From positions 62,001 through 126,000 of the forward strand of contig JYIP02000018.1 in NCBI GenBank assembly GCA_001051155.2: 64,000 nt of DNA, in the 5' to 3' direction. The notes beneath the pieces are model-generated. The model was not told where the DNA came from and did no database searches. It was given only the letters and a program-made list of their open reading frames with translations. Shown in pieces: positions 35,832-46,743 of the stretch. This DNA comes from Chrysoporthe austroafricana (taxonomy: Eukaryota; Ascomycota; Sordariomycetes; Diaporthales; Cryphonectriaceae). Numbering within the stretch: the stretch's first letter is position 1; each line of letters starts with the position of its first letter. The translations under genes were made by a program, and so were the position numbers.

Positions 35832-37411
35832 GGCTGGGGCTTCTACTCACTAGACCTCTCGTGTCCCAGTGGCTATGTCACTGCATGCAGCGTAACAGCT
35901 CAAGGCTTTTTGGCCTAAGAATGCCTTCTTTCCTCTTCTCAATGGCGAGATGGCTGCTGAGTACTATCTGAGGTTGGCAAGATGCTTATGATGAAGAAAC
36001 ACTCGTATTTAAAATCTCACTAACATTGCCGCCCAATGGGCTTCATAGTTCTTTTTTACTGCAGTTCCAATCTTTGTAACATTAGTAGAGCCACGAGCAC
36101 GACTTGCGTTAGGAATTATGCAGTGGGAGCTTGGATGATTATTCCACCTTTATATTTCCAGCGTCATATTATGCCGACATGAGCAAGAGGCAGCAAGGTT
36201 ATCAATTTTGCAGTGACCATATATGCCTAGCTGTTTTAGCTGGGTTGGCAGTGCTTGAACAGACTGCTTGTCGAGACTAGAACATTTACTGCCTCGGCAA
36301 ACTATTGCGCTTACAAAGTTTCCCACATTCATTCCACCGACAAAAGTCCCGTCTTACGGAGCGAGGGCTGGCATTGGAGTTGGGCAGTAAGGCTCTTGGA
36401 AGTTGTGGACAAGTGAGCTGCCCAGTCAACAACACGACTGGGCTTACGAGTTGCCAGGTACGGATTGCCTTTGCTGTTGAGCCTGCCGGATAACAGGGCA
36501 CGTAACAGTATGTGGCCCGTATAATATGGGCAATGGCCCATATTGCGTTCTCTCGTCTGGGCCACGATAGATCGCTGTTTGCTTCCTTAGATAACCAACA
36601 AGCAATATACGCAAATCCCACCACCTTTTCGTACGTACGAACAAGCCCAGCCAATACCAGGCGATATCTTTGGTCTAGTCTGGGGGCTAAGCGGTGCCCA
36701 AAAGCTTGGACACGGTGGTCCCGTTATAGCTGCTCTCCTCTCTCACTCCTGCCAAAAGCTACCCTTTTAGCTGCATTACGCCCAATCCTGTCGAAAAAAA
36801 CCTAAATAGCTGACAGGATTGAACCCCAGAACAAGATATACTGATTTCGAGCTATCCGTTCCGTTAATATATATAGTACGGGCAAAGCGTAATTCGGACA
36901 GCAATGCGGCGTGCCAATTCAGATAAATTTTCAATACTAACTGATAGACCTACAGCATAGCTGGACCAACAGGTGCGGTATTGCAAGGCGGGCCTCACAA
37001 GCGCATTTTATTACTATATCTTCAGCTGCACAACCCGTATCCTTCGCGCTGCCATTACTAGTTATTTGAATAAAAATAGACTTGTATTAACTTCAGTATT
37101 TAAAATTCAAAATTTCTTTTTGCTGAAACTAAAATAGCAAAAGTAAAGTATTAAACGCAGTAATATTTTTCAAAAATAAAATGCTCAAAATAGATTTTTT
37201 TTTATACTTAAATCATTTCTTTATACCTTTTCCGCAAATAATTTAAATCCTTATTGAATTCGTAATTTCAATCAGTAAGAACTATGCTGAACAATTATCG
37301 ATACAGAAAACAGCGGCTCCTAATTGCACTTGGAAAGTAATTATACAAACTCAACAGTATCAGTATATAAGGACCTTGGAGTTTGGCATGTGGTCGTTAC
37401 ACTCGGACTCT

Positions 37412-37790
37412 TCATACATATTTAGCATTCCCGAGAGGCGGCCCACTCTTCTCCAACAGCTTTATTGCTTCTTCTTTAGATGCGCTTCTGATTGAATCTA
37501 TAGAGACGCGGGCAGGCTGCAAGACAAAAGGCGTAAATAGCAGAGCTATTCCATCAAGCAGGTAGGTCTCATCACCATGCTTGCTCGGTCGGTTGCGCTT
37601 ATATAATGATTTGCTGTATAAATAACGCTTGCCAGTTCGTATAACCAGGGTTACGGTAGCGTTGAATACAGCATCCTCACTTACACTTGGGGCCGGTCGC
37701 GTCGAAGTGCGAGGCACGACTTTGGGTGAAACATCAATAACTCCGTTTCTACTCTCCCAGACCTCAAGAATATTGTTATATCATAGACCT
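37412..37790 (-). CDS. Unidentified small ORF or gene remnant
   Basis: Open on the minus strand from about 37790 to the stop at 37412-37414, about 125 codons; no ATG is visible at the start of the open stretch. The composition is protein-like (LEVWESRNGVIDVSPK, TVTLVIRTGKRYLYSKSLYK, YLLDGIALLFTPFVLQPARV). I recognise no family and no motif. It may be an exon of a decayed gene, since an in-frame stop lies just upstream. Confidence 0.3.
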
Positions 37791-38350
37791 CGGAGGCTCT
37801 CAACAACTCTCCATCTCAGTTGGAAGTTATAAATTCCCAATTCATTCAATACTAGTGACTATCAGTCAGAGTTACATCTTCAGAGCGGTCTTGGGAGGCT
37901 TGGGTGTCGTCTAGGTGGATATTTCGACAAAAAGAGAAACAAAATTGGATTCTGATCTCGATCACATATTGAGTTCAGCTTTATTCTTGAAGTTAGCGAA
38001 ATTCGTCTCTCAATCATCTCATTAAGCACTAGAAGCTGATTCTCACGATACAAATCGTGCGAGTTACATGGTCTCTCGATTTGATTCGAATATTATGAGG
38101 TCCCTGGCCAAACGCATGAGACTTTAATCAAGTGCAATGAGTTACTACGTTTGTGGCCAGAACTGTGTAAATGCCAAGAAGCGACAGGATTCGCATCCTT
38201 GCTCCCTAATTTGCCGAAAAGCACCCACAATGATCGCAACGGCTCTGTATGCTTGCCAAAAGAGCATACTGCATATTACAGAGATTCCAACAGTACAGCA
38301 GAATACTAAAACCCCGTAACTATTCCATTTCCAGAGCTAAGTGCATGATT

Positions 38351-38377
38351 ATCATACGATAGTATAAGTCGTATGAT
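38351..38377. repeat. Short perfect hairpin
   Basis: ATCATACGA and TCGTATGAT, 9-bp arms with a 9-nt loop. Confidence 0.6.
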
Positions 38378-39072
38378 CAACAGTCCATGATGTGCGAAGT
38401 ATCTCCTACTCCTGTGTTGATATTTTTATATTATTGTTGGTCGCGCGCACCAACATGCATGCTTTGCTTACCAACTGCATTTAGGTACTCAAAATTCTCC
38501 AACATAATATGGTCCCGTTATGTGGGGGCGAAGCATACTACGGCGCAATACTACAGCCCGGAAGATGGATACTTGGGGCTCGGCCATACGCCGGTCCAAC
38601 GTGCTTGACACTGAGCGTTAAGCCAAAGGTGAATCAGTTACCACTGTACTGAAACCCATTTTGTAAGTCCGAATGTGGAGTCCTCGGATACGTAACACAG
38701 ATGCAAAGGTTGTTTTTTGAAGAAATCCTGAACGAGACAATGGAGTTAACAAGAGGCGTTTGTGAAAGCTTAATGGAGAAACAATCGTCTCCACTATTGC
38801 CCAAAACTCCATTTTACACCAGTGACATTATGTATGACGGTATGGGGTTCCTCCAACAATCTGATTTGCATGTAAATATGACGAATTTTCTCCTATATTC
38901 ACTTCATCAGTCACAACCGTGCTATGCTCCAAATTTATCACAGGCAGGGGTGATATTCCAGGACCTTTGTCTGTTTTCTAAGCAAAACCGAATACCATAC
39001 TACTAAATACTCTAGCCTATCTTCTAATCCTCGAACTCAGTGAAACTTGCCCTCATCTTGAATCTTCCTATC

Positions 39073-40858
39073 TCAAGAGCTGACATAACGGAGAAGGAAC
39101 CCATCGTGCTGCAATTTCTGAAATAGCCCCTCGGGGTCATACTTCGCTGCAACCTCCTGCATCAATTTTAGGTTTTCCTTGCCAAAACCATTCACCACGT
39201 CTTGTTTGGCTCCAGCAAAACTAGGGCACATGTAATTCAACAGAAGACTCATTCTCTGAGCGGTCTGCTCTACAGCGCGTACCAGCTCATCGTGGGCCTG
39301 TTCTACCACTTCGCCGTTTGGAAGGTCTTTGGGCCACTCCGCTGTAAATACCCACCCTGAGGAATGTCATTAGCATACCAAATTGAAGGTAGCCCGCTGG
39401 GAAATGTACCTACAGTTTTGGGGAACCTTCTCAAGCCCTAGCAAGTTTCCGCCGCGATCAATGCCAGCCTGCACTGCGTATGTCGATAGCGGCTGGATAG
39501 TATAGTGCAATGTAGCACCCTCTGGTAACTTTTGGCTTATTTCATTCCAATGCTTATACACCTCATTATAGAGACCAGCTGAATTCCTAGTAGTCAGGGT
39601 ACCAATCTTGCGCCTGAATGATTATAATACTTGGTTAGCAGCCTGATATTAATAGTTTGCATATGATGTAACTCACTTCAAAGAGTCGGCAGTATGGCCC
39701 ATTTGGCTAAGAGTTTGCACAAAGGACAAGACAGACCCATTTGTCTTCGGTAAGGGCGTGTTCAGCTTGCTCGTGAGCTTGTCGAACGGCTGATAGGCCT
39801 TTGGTTGCTCAGTTGGGCAGTCGGCATATATCTGAAAAACGGCAACGAATCCCTTATTGAAATTGGTGAAAATGTTCAGCTTGGGATCTCTCTCCATTTC
39901 GTCTTGAATGGATAGAGTTGCGGCATTGATGTTGACATAATCTTGAGGATCATAAAGATTGATACTGTATTGCGCTTTGATAGCAGGATGCGTATCGATA
40001 TCGAATCGGGTCACAATGCCTTCTCATATATTAGTATTCTGGATTTAGCTCGTCAAACATACATACATACCAAAGTTCGAAGTACCGCCCTTGAGGGCTC
40101 GCCAGAGCTCAGCATTGGTATTGGCATTGGCTTCGACAATCGTGCTATCTGCTAGAACAACCTGTTCGCTGTCAACCATCACTACTCGATAGAATGAAGC
40201 GAAGAGAAGCACAGACCTCGCACCCTCGAACGTTATCCGGCCCAAGACCGTAGAGGCTTGCGAATGGCGGATATCCACCTGTGACTTGTCAGTACGTTGC
40301 TGATAGCGTACGCTATCATGGAAAGTTTTTACACACCTCCCGTGAGGAAACCGCCGAGCCCAACTTGAACTTCTCGGCCTCCAATTGGTGACAGACTCTT
40401 CTCTTCGAGAAAAGAGTAGATCGCCCCCCATCTATTTCCAGACCCAGCGTGCAAGACACCGTCACTGTCTAAGACCTTCTTGTCTAGACCTCCTAGGTCG
40501 AGGACGATTCCTGCCGCGTTGGCGCTGCTAAAGCCGACATTGGGATTGTGGCCACTAGTGCGGATTGCAAATTTACATCCAGTCCTCTTGATGATACCTA
40601 GGGCCGAAGCGACCTCTTGAGCACTATCAAGGACAAGATAGGCTGCAGCTGGCACCCAGCAAGTTTGGGACCTGGACCATAGTCAATACCCGAGGGCAAA
40701 TGTCGAGCGAATTGGGCACGACAAGAAACCAATCTTCGGACTCACCATGGCTGCTGTTGGTGTGAAGTATACTTGGACCCGGAGTCTTGATTTACCACAC
40801 GCCCAGGGAACGCGGCTTGAAGTTGTTCGTACGCCTGAGTAGCCTCCACAAAAGACAT
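39073..40858 (-). CDS. FAD-linked oxidoreductase, berberine-bridge-enzyme type
   Basis: Seven exons: 40858-40746, 40671-40337, 40278-40217, 40161-40071, 40019-39677, 39613-39414 and 39356-39073, with six GT-AG introns of 51-74 bp; the joined frame is exactly 475 residues plus stop. Start MSFVEATQAYEQLQ. The PCMH/FAD_binding_4 region shows QTCWVPAAAYLV, then KFAIRTSGHNPNVGFSS (H79 is the expected covalent FAD attachment site), GSGNRWGAIYSFLEEKSLSPIGGR and VGLGGFLTGG, followed by YGLGPDNV and VVLADSTIVEAN. The BBE C-terminus reads YDPEGLFQKLQ. The 6-S-Cys of doubly linked BBEs is not seen (GREVQVGLGG). No clear signal peptide. Such enzymes oxidise alcohols or form C-C/C-O bonds in fungal natural-product pathways. 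It is divergent from the membrane-protein gene across a shared 1.07-kb promoter. Substrate in the diterpenoid pathway is inferred, not shown. Confidence 0.9.
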
Positions 40859-41929
40859 GATGGTCAGGATATTGATGGTCAGGATTCAGCTTGCTTGTTT
40901 GTCTGAGTATTACGAAAGTAATCCGAGTCAAAATTCTGATGAAAAGAACTCCGTAACTTGAACCTCAGGCACTAATGTTGGGAATGAGACCTGATAAAAG
41001 GAAGAAGGGTCAACCACATTCCTCCATGCCATTCTTGTATCGCACACGCGGTACCCTAGTCCGAACTCGAACCTGGTATGCACCATTTCCTCATCACAAT
41101 ATCCCATTTTGGTTAGATATGTTACAGGTCACTACTATTTTTGGGCATGTAATGAGCGCCACTCTTCCCGCTAGTCTGAATCTTACTATTTCATCCCAAT
41201 TTTTATTGAAGAGCCTTATTGACTGCTGTATCCGTGGGATATGGTGTAGTATGTGGATTGATCAATATCCAATGCTACTATACTCGGGTCGGTGAGAGCT
41301 TAGCATGCCATATATGCGGGTTGGTGATCGATCCTTCGACTTGTCAACCATTCGATAGTAGCAATCACAATACTAGAGAAAGTTCCTTGCAGCTTTTCAT
41401 AGTCAAGTTTAACCGAGGGATACAGTATGTTATGCGAGTCGATCAACGTCTAAAGCTACTATATCCAGGTTGGTAAGGGCCTGCAATACCGTATATGCAT
41501 GTTGGTAATTATATCCGCATATGTAACTTGTGAGCGCTTCAATGGTAGCAATCACAGTACTAGAAAAAGTTCCTTGCAGCTTTTTAGACCCTAGACTTGA
41601 CAGGGTCCTTCCTTCGATACCAATGGTGGGATATCCTACCAGGGGTGACAGCGAGCTTTTTTTGAGGGGGAGGGGGGGCGTAATGGATTATCAGTGCAAC
41701 CCAACAGCATGTCGGCTATGCGTCAATGCGAGAAGTGCAAGGTGGTGTTGTACTTTCACCAGAGATCGGCACCCTGGCCTTAACGCACTTGATTCAGGCT
41801 CTGCCTGGTGCACAAGACGAATAAGTAAGCATCAGGTGATGCTTGCATCCCCATCATTTCATGAGCATTTCTCTGTCGTTCGTTCGTCTTGAGCTTGGAG
41901 TGCAAACGGTGCTCTGCCTCTCAGCGAAC
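40859..41929. promoter_or_regulatory. Shared divergent promoter region with a tandem duplication
   Basis: Separates the FAD oxidase (-) from the membrane protein (+). It contains two diverged copies of a roughly 170-bp unit (41236-41405 and 41417-41588, period about 181 bp). No transcription-factor site is assigned. Confidence 0.5.
41236..41588 (+). repeat. Two diverged tandem copies of a roughly 170-bp unit
   Basis: Copies share GGGATA..GTAT, GTCGATCAA-like, GCTACTATA, GGTTGGT, GTAGCAATCACA.TACTAGA and AAAGTTCCTTGCAGCTTTT blocks in the same order. Differences are dispersed, so the duplication is not recent. Confidence 0.75.
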
Positions 41930-43318
41930 ATGTCCTCTGTCAGCGCCATATCCACACAGGTTTACGTCACTGTGTGCTCAACAATCATTGGAACATGTTT
42001 TCTCTTCACTGGAATTCGATGTTTGATGGCTATCAGACAGCGTGGTCGGCTGTTTGTAGACGATTGTATGCGCTGGCGCTCTCATCGTCCTGTCACAAAC
42101 TTCGCAAAGAGAACACTTAGCTGATACTAATGCAATAGATCTGACAGTACTGGGCCTCGTGCTCATTACCGCAACCTTTGCGATGAATTATTTCATCATA
42201 CATGGTAGGTTCCAGAGTCTTGCCCGTGCAGACATCCGGATATGCAAAAGTGCTGACACATCTCTTATATTGATAGAATTCTATAATCTGACCTCTATGG
42301 AATGGCTCGACCATGTGAGTACTGATAATCTGCTCGGTTCTTCTCCTTCCTCACCATGGGTTGTATGAGTTCGAGGCTGAACATGGAATGCAGATGGCTC
42401 TAGCTATCACAATCATCGTTGCCTTTGCGCTGTGGACATGCAAAGCCCCGATTCTTTTTGTTTACACTAAACTGTTCTCTGTCCACAAATGGCTTCTTTA
42501 CTGGTCCTATGGTGCACTTGCAGTCTCTGCTGTGTGGCTTATATGTGGTATGAGTCCAACTTTCATGTGGTGCCCTTCGTCAGGGCCCATAACAGAAACA
42601 ATGATATTGAAGTGCACCATTGGGACACGTCTCAGTGGTGTCATCTGTGGATTTGCCGCGCTTTTGACGGACATCCTAATTTTCGTTCTCCCAATGTCTC
42701 CTATCTTTTCGCTACACCTTCCTCGCCGTAAAAGATGGGGCATTGCTGTGGTATTTCTGTCAGGCATCTTGTTGGTTACCCCATACATCTCAGCAGTCGT
42801 TCTCCTAACTAACGCTTCTATTCAAAGTGGAATTGTGGCCTCAGTACTGTCGCTGTACTACAAATTTCTGGCGCTGAAGGGAAACAACTCGCAAACACTG
42901 ACGACAATGCTTTGCCTGTGCGTGAACGTAACCCTAGCACTCACCGAGTATACACTGCGAGAAATCTTGGACCCGTGATTGACCATTATATTACAGAGTT
43001 ATTGAGTGCAACGTCGCCCTGATGGTCGGATGTGCCCCGGCCACCAAGGCCTTCTGGAGCCAGGTAATTCACGGGAACAGGCCGGAGACTAAAGCATCAT
43101 CATACTATCCTCCGGCTCGAGGAACTTCGGGATCCAACCGCCCTGCAAAGCGGAGCGAGAATGATACATATATTCTCTTACAGTCCGCACCTGGTATCAG
43201 TCAAGGAGCGGATGGTCAAAACGAGAATCTGGCCTATACTGATTGGCAGGCTAGGAATGGACTCGCCGTTCCTCACGCGTCCCTGAGCCAATATCAGCAT
43301 AAAAATAGATGTCGTTGA
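41930..43318 (+). CDS. Rhodopsin-like seven-helix integral membrane protein
   Basis: Five exons: 41930-42065, 42139-42204, 42277-42314, 42394-42947 and 42997-43318; introns of 49-79 bp, the first with a TACTAAT branch site. The model closes at 371 residues. Hydrophobic segments include VYVTVCSTIIGTCFLFTGI, LTVLGLVLITATFAMNYFII, ALAITIIVAFALW, WLLYWSYGALAVSAVWLICG, GVICGFAALLTDILIFVLP and WGIAVVFLSGILLVTPYI, plus a last one ending in VIECNVALMVGCAPATKAFW. The WDD-like motif after helix 1 (LFVDDYLTVLGL) and the final E-N-x-A-C-P pattern match the fungal rhodopsin-domain family related to the PTH11 group. The C-terminal tail is hydrophilic (about 90 residues). Role unknown; members often sit in secondary-metabolite clusters. 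Transport or sensing is speculative. Confidence 0.85.
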
Positions 43319-43613
43319 GAGAGGCGAACATTTTGTTTTGAACTACTTAGAATTATGGCATAGGTACATACGATACCGCACTAAATAGTTAGGGAACCGG
43401 CCGGTGAAATTTGTTGTAGAAGCATTTGTACGATCAAGATTATTAGCAAGATTTTGTTAGGAAAGAAAGACAGTCATGGACACAACGAGGCATAATCCTT
43501 TCAATCGGCACTTGAACAGAATGCCGACTATAGAGCTGGTTGTTGACTGGTGTGTCAGGCCGAAATATTGACCACCTTGTGAAGTCCTGCATGGCCAATG
43601 AGTCGAATTAGAC

Positions 43614-43658
<45 letters not shown>

Positions 43659-44136
43659 GGGAGCCAACAAATTCCTGCAAGAGAGTAGCGATGCAGGCCG
43701 CGACCATGGCATGCACGAATCCCCACCTACTTGGCCACAATTCACAAACTAACAGCATACAACTGGCACCCGTCAGCACCAATCAGCGGAATACTGATCT
43801 TATCATAGGGTCACATTTGAATTCTGAATCCCGGACGAAGCTCAATCCAACGCCTTTTGGAATGAGGGGTTGGGGGTGGGGGGAAGGAGGTGCTGCATAT
43901 CTTGAATCCCTGGCTGGAAAAATGTTTCTCGATTATAAGAGGTAAATTATGACCTAAGTAACCCATTAATGCCCATAATCCGTTGTAAGTGTCATCAAAC
44001 TAAGGTGTGAGCATTTTTAATATTCGCCATATGCTCTTCAATGCTGACCCGCAAGCATCTACCAAATTTGCAATCTAATTATTTCATTCATCAAGCCTCA
44101 GACAGCTATATCAAACAAATGCAATCCGACCCCACC
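43319..44136. other. Spacer upstream of the P450 gene
   Basis: Contains the poly-T/poly-A palindrome at 43615-43658 and a G-rich tract near 43867-43891. No gene seen. The P450 promoter should be in its right half. Confidence 0.45.
43615..43658. repeat. Poly-T/poly-A palindrome
   Basis: 19 T (43615-43633) directly followed by 25 A (43634-43658), a perfect self-complementary tract. Confidence 0.85.
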
Positions 44137-45955
44137 ATGTTTAGCTTCTCAGAAAGGCTCTTTCCAAGCCTGTCATTAGCCTGGATATCTTCTTACACAT
44201 TGGTTTTAGGAGCTGTTGTTTTGTTACTCATTTTCAGCTTCCTTCGACATGAGGAACGACGGTTCAACTTGCCGATTATGGGCTATGCATCAATTTTTGA
44301 GCCTACAATTATGTTAAAAAGTAGGTTCACCCTTGGTGCCCGGGGCATTATCAAGGGTGCATACCAACGGGTAAGGACGAATGTGCAAACCCAGTGATCT
44401 CATCTAATGCCTTAGCAGATGAAAGATAAACCCTTTGTACTTCTTCGATATGGTGTCGACTTCATGGTACTTCCTGTGAAATATTTGGAGGAGATTAGAC
44501 TCATTCCTATCTCGAAGCTCAGCGCAAGAGGAGCTCAAGTCGGCGTAAGTACAAGAACAAAACATCGCAGCCACTTGCTGCTATCTTGAAGGAGTTAATT
44601 AACACTGCTTTTTCAACAGAACCTGGAGCCAAAGTGGACTGGAGTTGACTTCCTGATGCACTCAAACTTACACATCAATGTCTTGAAACAAAAATTGATA
44701 CCTGAGTTGTGGAAATACGCTGATGCTGCGAGAGACGAGATGTTTTATGGATGGGACCTCGACATTCCCAACGCGGGCGGTGAGAATACTCACATACGAA
44801 TACTAGCAGAATCAAAAAGCTAATGGGAAGCAGAGTGGACTGAAGTCAATCTCGAGTACACTATGCGTATAGTCGTAGCTCGTATGACAGCCAGAGTCTT
44901 TATGGGAGATCCCGTCTGTCGAGATCCGGAGTGGCTAAAAATTTCGCTTGACTTCTCGATCGACATGTTCAAAACAACATTCGGGCTGAAGATGTTCCCC
45001 CCCTGGTCATACTTCATCGCCATTTATCTCGTACCCGCTAGGTGGCGATCTCAGCAACAACTGAGAAAGGCGGAGAAATTCGTCCGGATCCTGATGGATA
45101 AACACGACGAAGCTACGAAGTCCGGTGAATCAGAACAAGACACGCTCCTGAATTGGCAGCTCGACCACGCCCTGCCTCAGGAGAGAGAAGTCCCAGAGAT
45201 GGCTGCCAGGCAATGCATACTGACTTTGGCCAGTATTCACACTACAGCGATGACTACAGCCAACATGATCTATGATCTTTGTGCCCATCCAGAGTGGTTT
45301 TCCGTAATGTCCGAGGAAGTTGATGGAATCTTCGAAAGACTGCGAGGGCCAGGAACCAAGTGGGGAGAACGAACAAAGTCAGACATCAGCTCGAAAGATT
45401 GGATCGCAGGGCTGCAGAAACTCGATAGCCTCTTCGTGGAGAGCCAGAGGCACAATCCCGTAATCCTTCGTAAGTGTGGAAGAATCACTCTCTCTTCAGG
45501 AATGCCTTTATCTAACAACTTCGATTCCAACCTAAACAGTTAATCCGCAGCGGCTGGCCAAGGAGCCGGTAACGTTTAAAGACGGAACACACATTCCCGC
45601 AGGTACCAGGGTCGCTTTCCCAATGTACGAGCACCACATGGACTCTAGTGTTTTCCCGGACCCAGAGATTTTCGACCCACTACGGAGCTACCGACAGCGC
45701 CAGTCGTCTCCAGATCAGCAACATAAGCACATGGCAGGACAAACATCGCCTGATAACCTCTCGTTTGGATATGGGAACCAGGCATGCAGTGGAAGACAAT
45801 TTGCAGTGGCAGAGATCAAGTTGATTATGGGTCGGCTTCTTCACGAGTACGAGTTCAAGCTTCCCGAGGGAAAACGGCGACCCAAGGTTAAATATATCAA
45901 CGAGAATGTCTTCACAGACCAGCAAGCCACCGTGCTGATGCGCAAACGCAGATAA
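44137..45955 (+). CDS. Cytochrome P450 monooxygenase (ent-kaurene-oxidase-like)
   Basis: Five exons: 44137-44370, 44419-44544, 44620-44779, 44831-45469 and 45540-45955; the frame closes at 524 residues, a normal P450 length. Start at ATG 44137 (CACCATG). An N-terminal membrane anchor is visible (YTLVLGAVVLLLIFSFL). I-helix ASIHTT at 307-312, ExxR as ESQR at 377-380, and haem loop FGYGNQACSG with the thiolate Cys469. Microsomal, using a P450 reductase. The overall pattern, including RMKDKPFVLLRYG, VLPVKYLEEIR and the ASIHTT helix, resembles fungal P450s that oxidise terpenoid scaffolds such as ent-kaurene oxidase. It lies 0.8 kb upstream of the diterpene synthase on the same strand, so it is the likely first scaffold oxidase. 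Odd: Gln in the haem loop where Arg/His is usual, and a NAGNAG acceptor (44828-44833). A second start at 44119 is possible. Confidence 0.92.
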
Positions 45956-46743
45956 CACATCAGATGGATTCTGGTATGATGACTATACTACCCAGACCAT
46001 GGGAGAGACGAAGAATTATCGAAACCAATACTAACAAATTTGTGTCACGACTTTCTACCAGTTTCAGAATGTCCAAGCAGTTTCACGAGCCTGATTCGGA
46101 CTAGACTATGAAATTATATAGAAACATTGAGAATATCCCGAATCTCACGAGGCCGGCATTGAGTTCTATGAATTTTCTCATAATTATCTCACCTTCATTA
46201 ATACCTACTACTGTGGAACCTGTGTGGAGAAGCCTACCCAGGTAGGGGAGCAATTGATCCCCTGTGATGATCGACCTTTTTTTTTTTTCTTTGATTAAAA
46301 GGATATTAATAATGTCATCGTCGGAGAGCGTGCAATGCGTATCGCTGATGTTCACGGCCCGATTCACTCCCGTTTTCCAGGCAACTTTTAGGACTTATTG
46401 TGGATTGCAAGCATGCCGATACGGCCGGTGCATGCAATACTACCATACACCCTTGCAATATGCCGTTGGAAAGAGATTTGACAATGAGGATTGCTGACCG
46501 CCTCTTGGGAGCTGCATTTGGGCGGAGGCATGACCATGAAGGGCCGCGTGCAGGCGGCCCCGTCGTTCCTGAGGTCTACCTTCATCGTAGGTAATAGTAT
46601 TGAGTATTTACCAGAGATAAATAGCTGAGGAGCACCAGGACGGCGTATGATCCTTGGCGATGAATGAATTCATAAACGCACAACAGTAAATAGTTTCCCC
46701 TGTTTGCTGTCAGTCCTGTCGTCGATTTCATCACCCTCAAACC
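45956..46743. other. Spacer between P450 and diterpene synthase genes
   Basis: Terminator side of the P450 and promoter of the cyclase. Holds a T tract at 46278-46290. A possible TATA-like GATAAATAG lies near 46617. No coding signal. Confidence 0.45.

Larger units (their letters stand above)
34602..39072. other. Gene-poor spacer between the repeat block and the terpenoid cluster
   Basis: 4.5 kb without a gene I can support apart from the small ORF at 37412-37790. Overlapping ORFs on both strands at 36286-36654 show no family signal. Hairpins at 35729-35831 and 38351-38377 are listed separately. AT content rises again near 37050-37280. Confidence 0.5.

Noticed and set aside
36286..36654. Overlapping ORFs on both strands
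   Set aside because: No family resemblance, no consistent frame extension and no splice context.
38701..39006. 101-codon plus-strand ORF
   Set aside because: No domain, and composition does not resemble the neighbouring genes.
40683..40931. 82-codon minus-strand ORF overlapping the start of the FAD oxidase
   Set aside because: Wrong frame; the frame starting at 40858 plus a 74-bp intron gives the conserved QTCWVPA junction.
41978..42314. Minus-strand ORFs over the membrane-protein gene
   Set aside because: Shadows of the spliced plus-strand gene.
42948..42978. C-terminus YTLREILDP with stop at 42976-42978 as the end of the membrane protein
   Set aside because: An intron 42948-42996 (GTATAC...TTACAG) instead joins LALTE to VIECNVALMVGCAP, the expected last helix.
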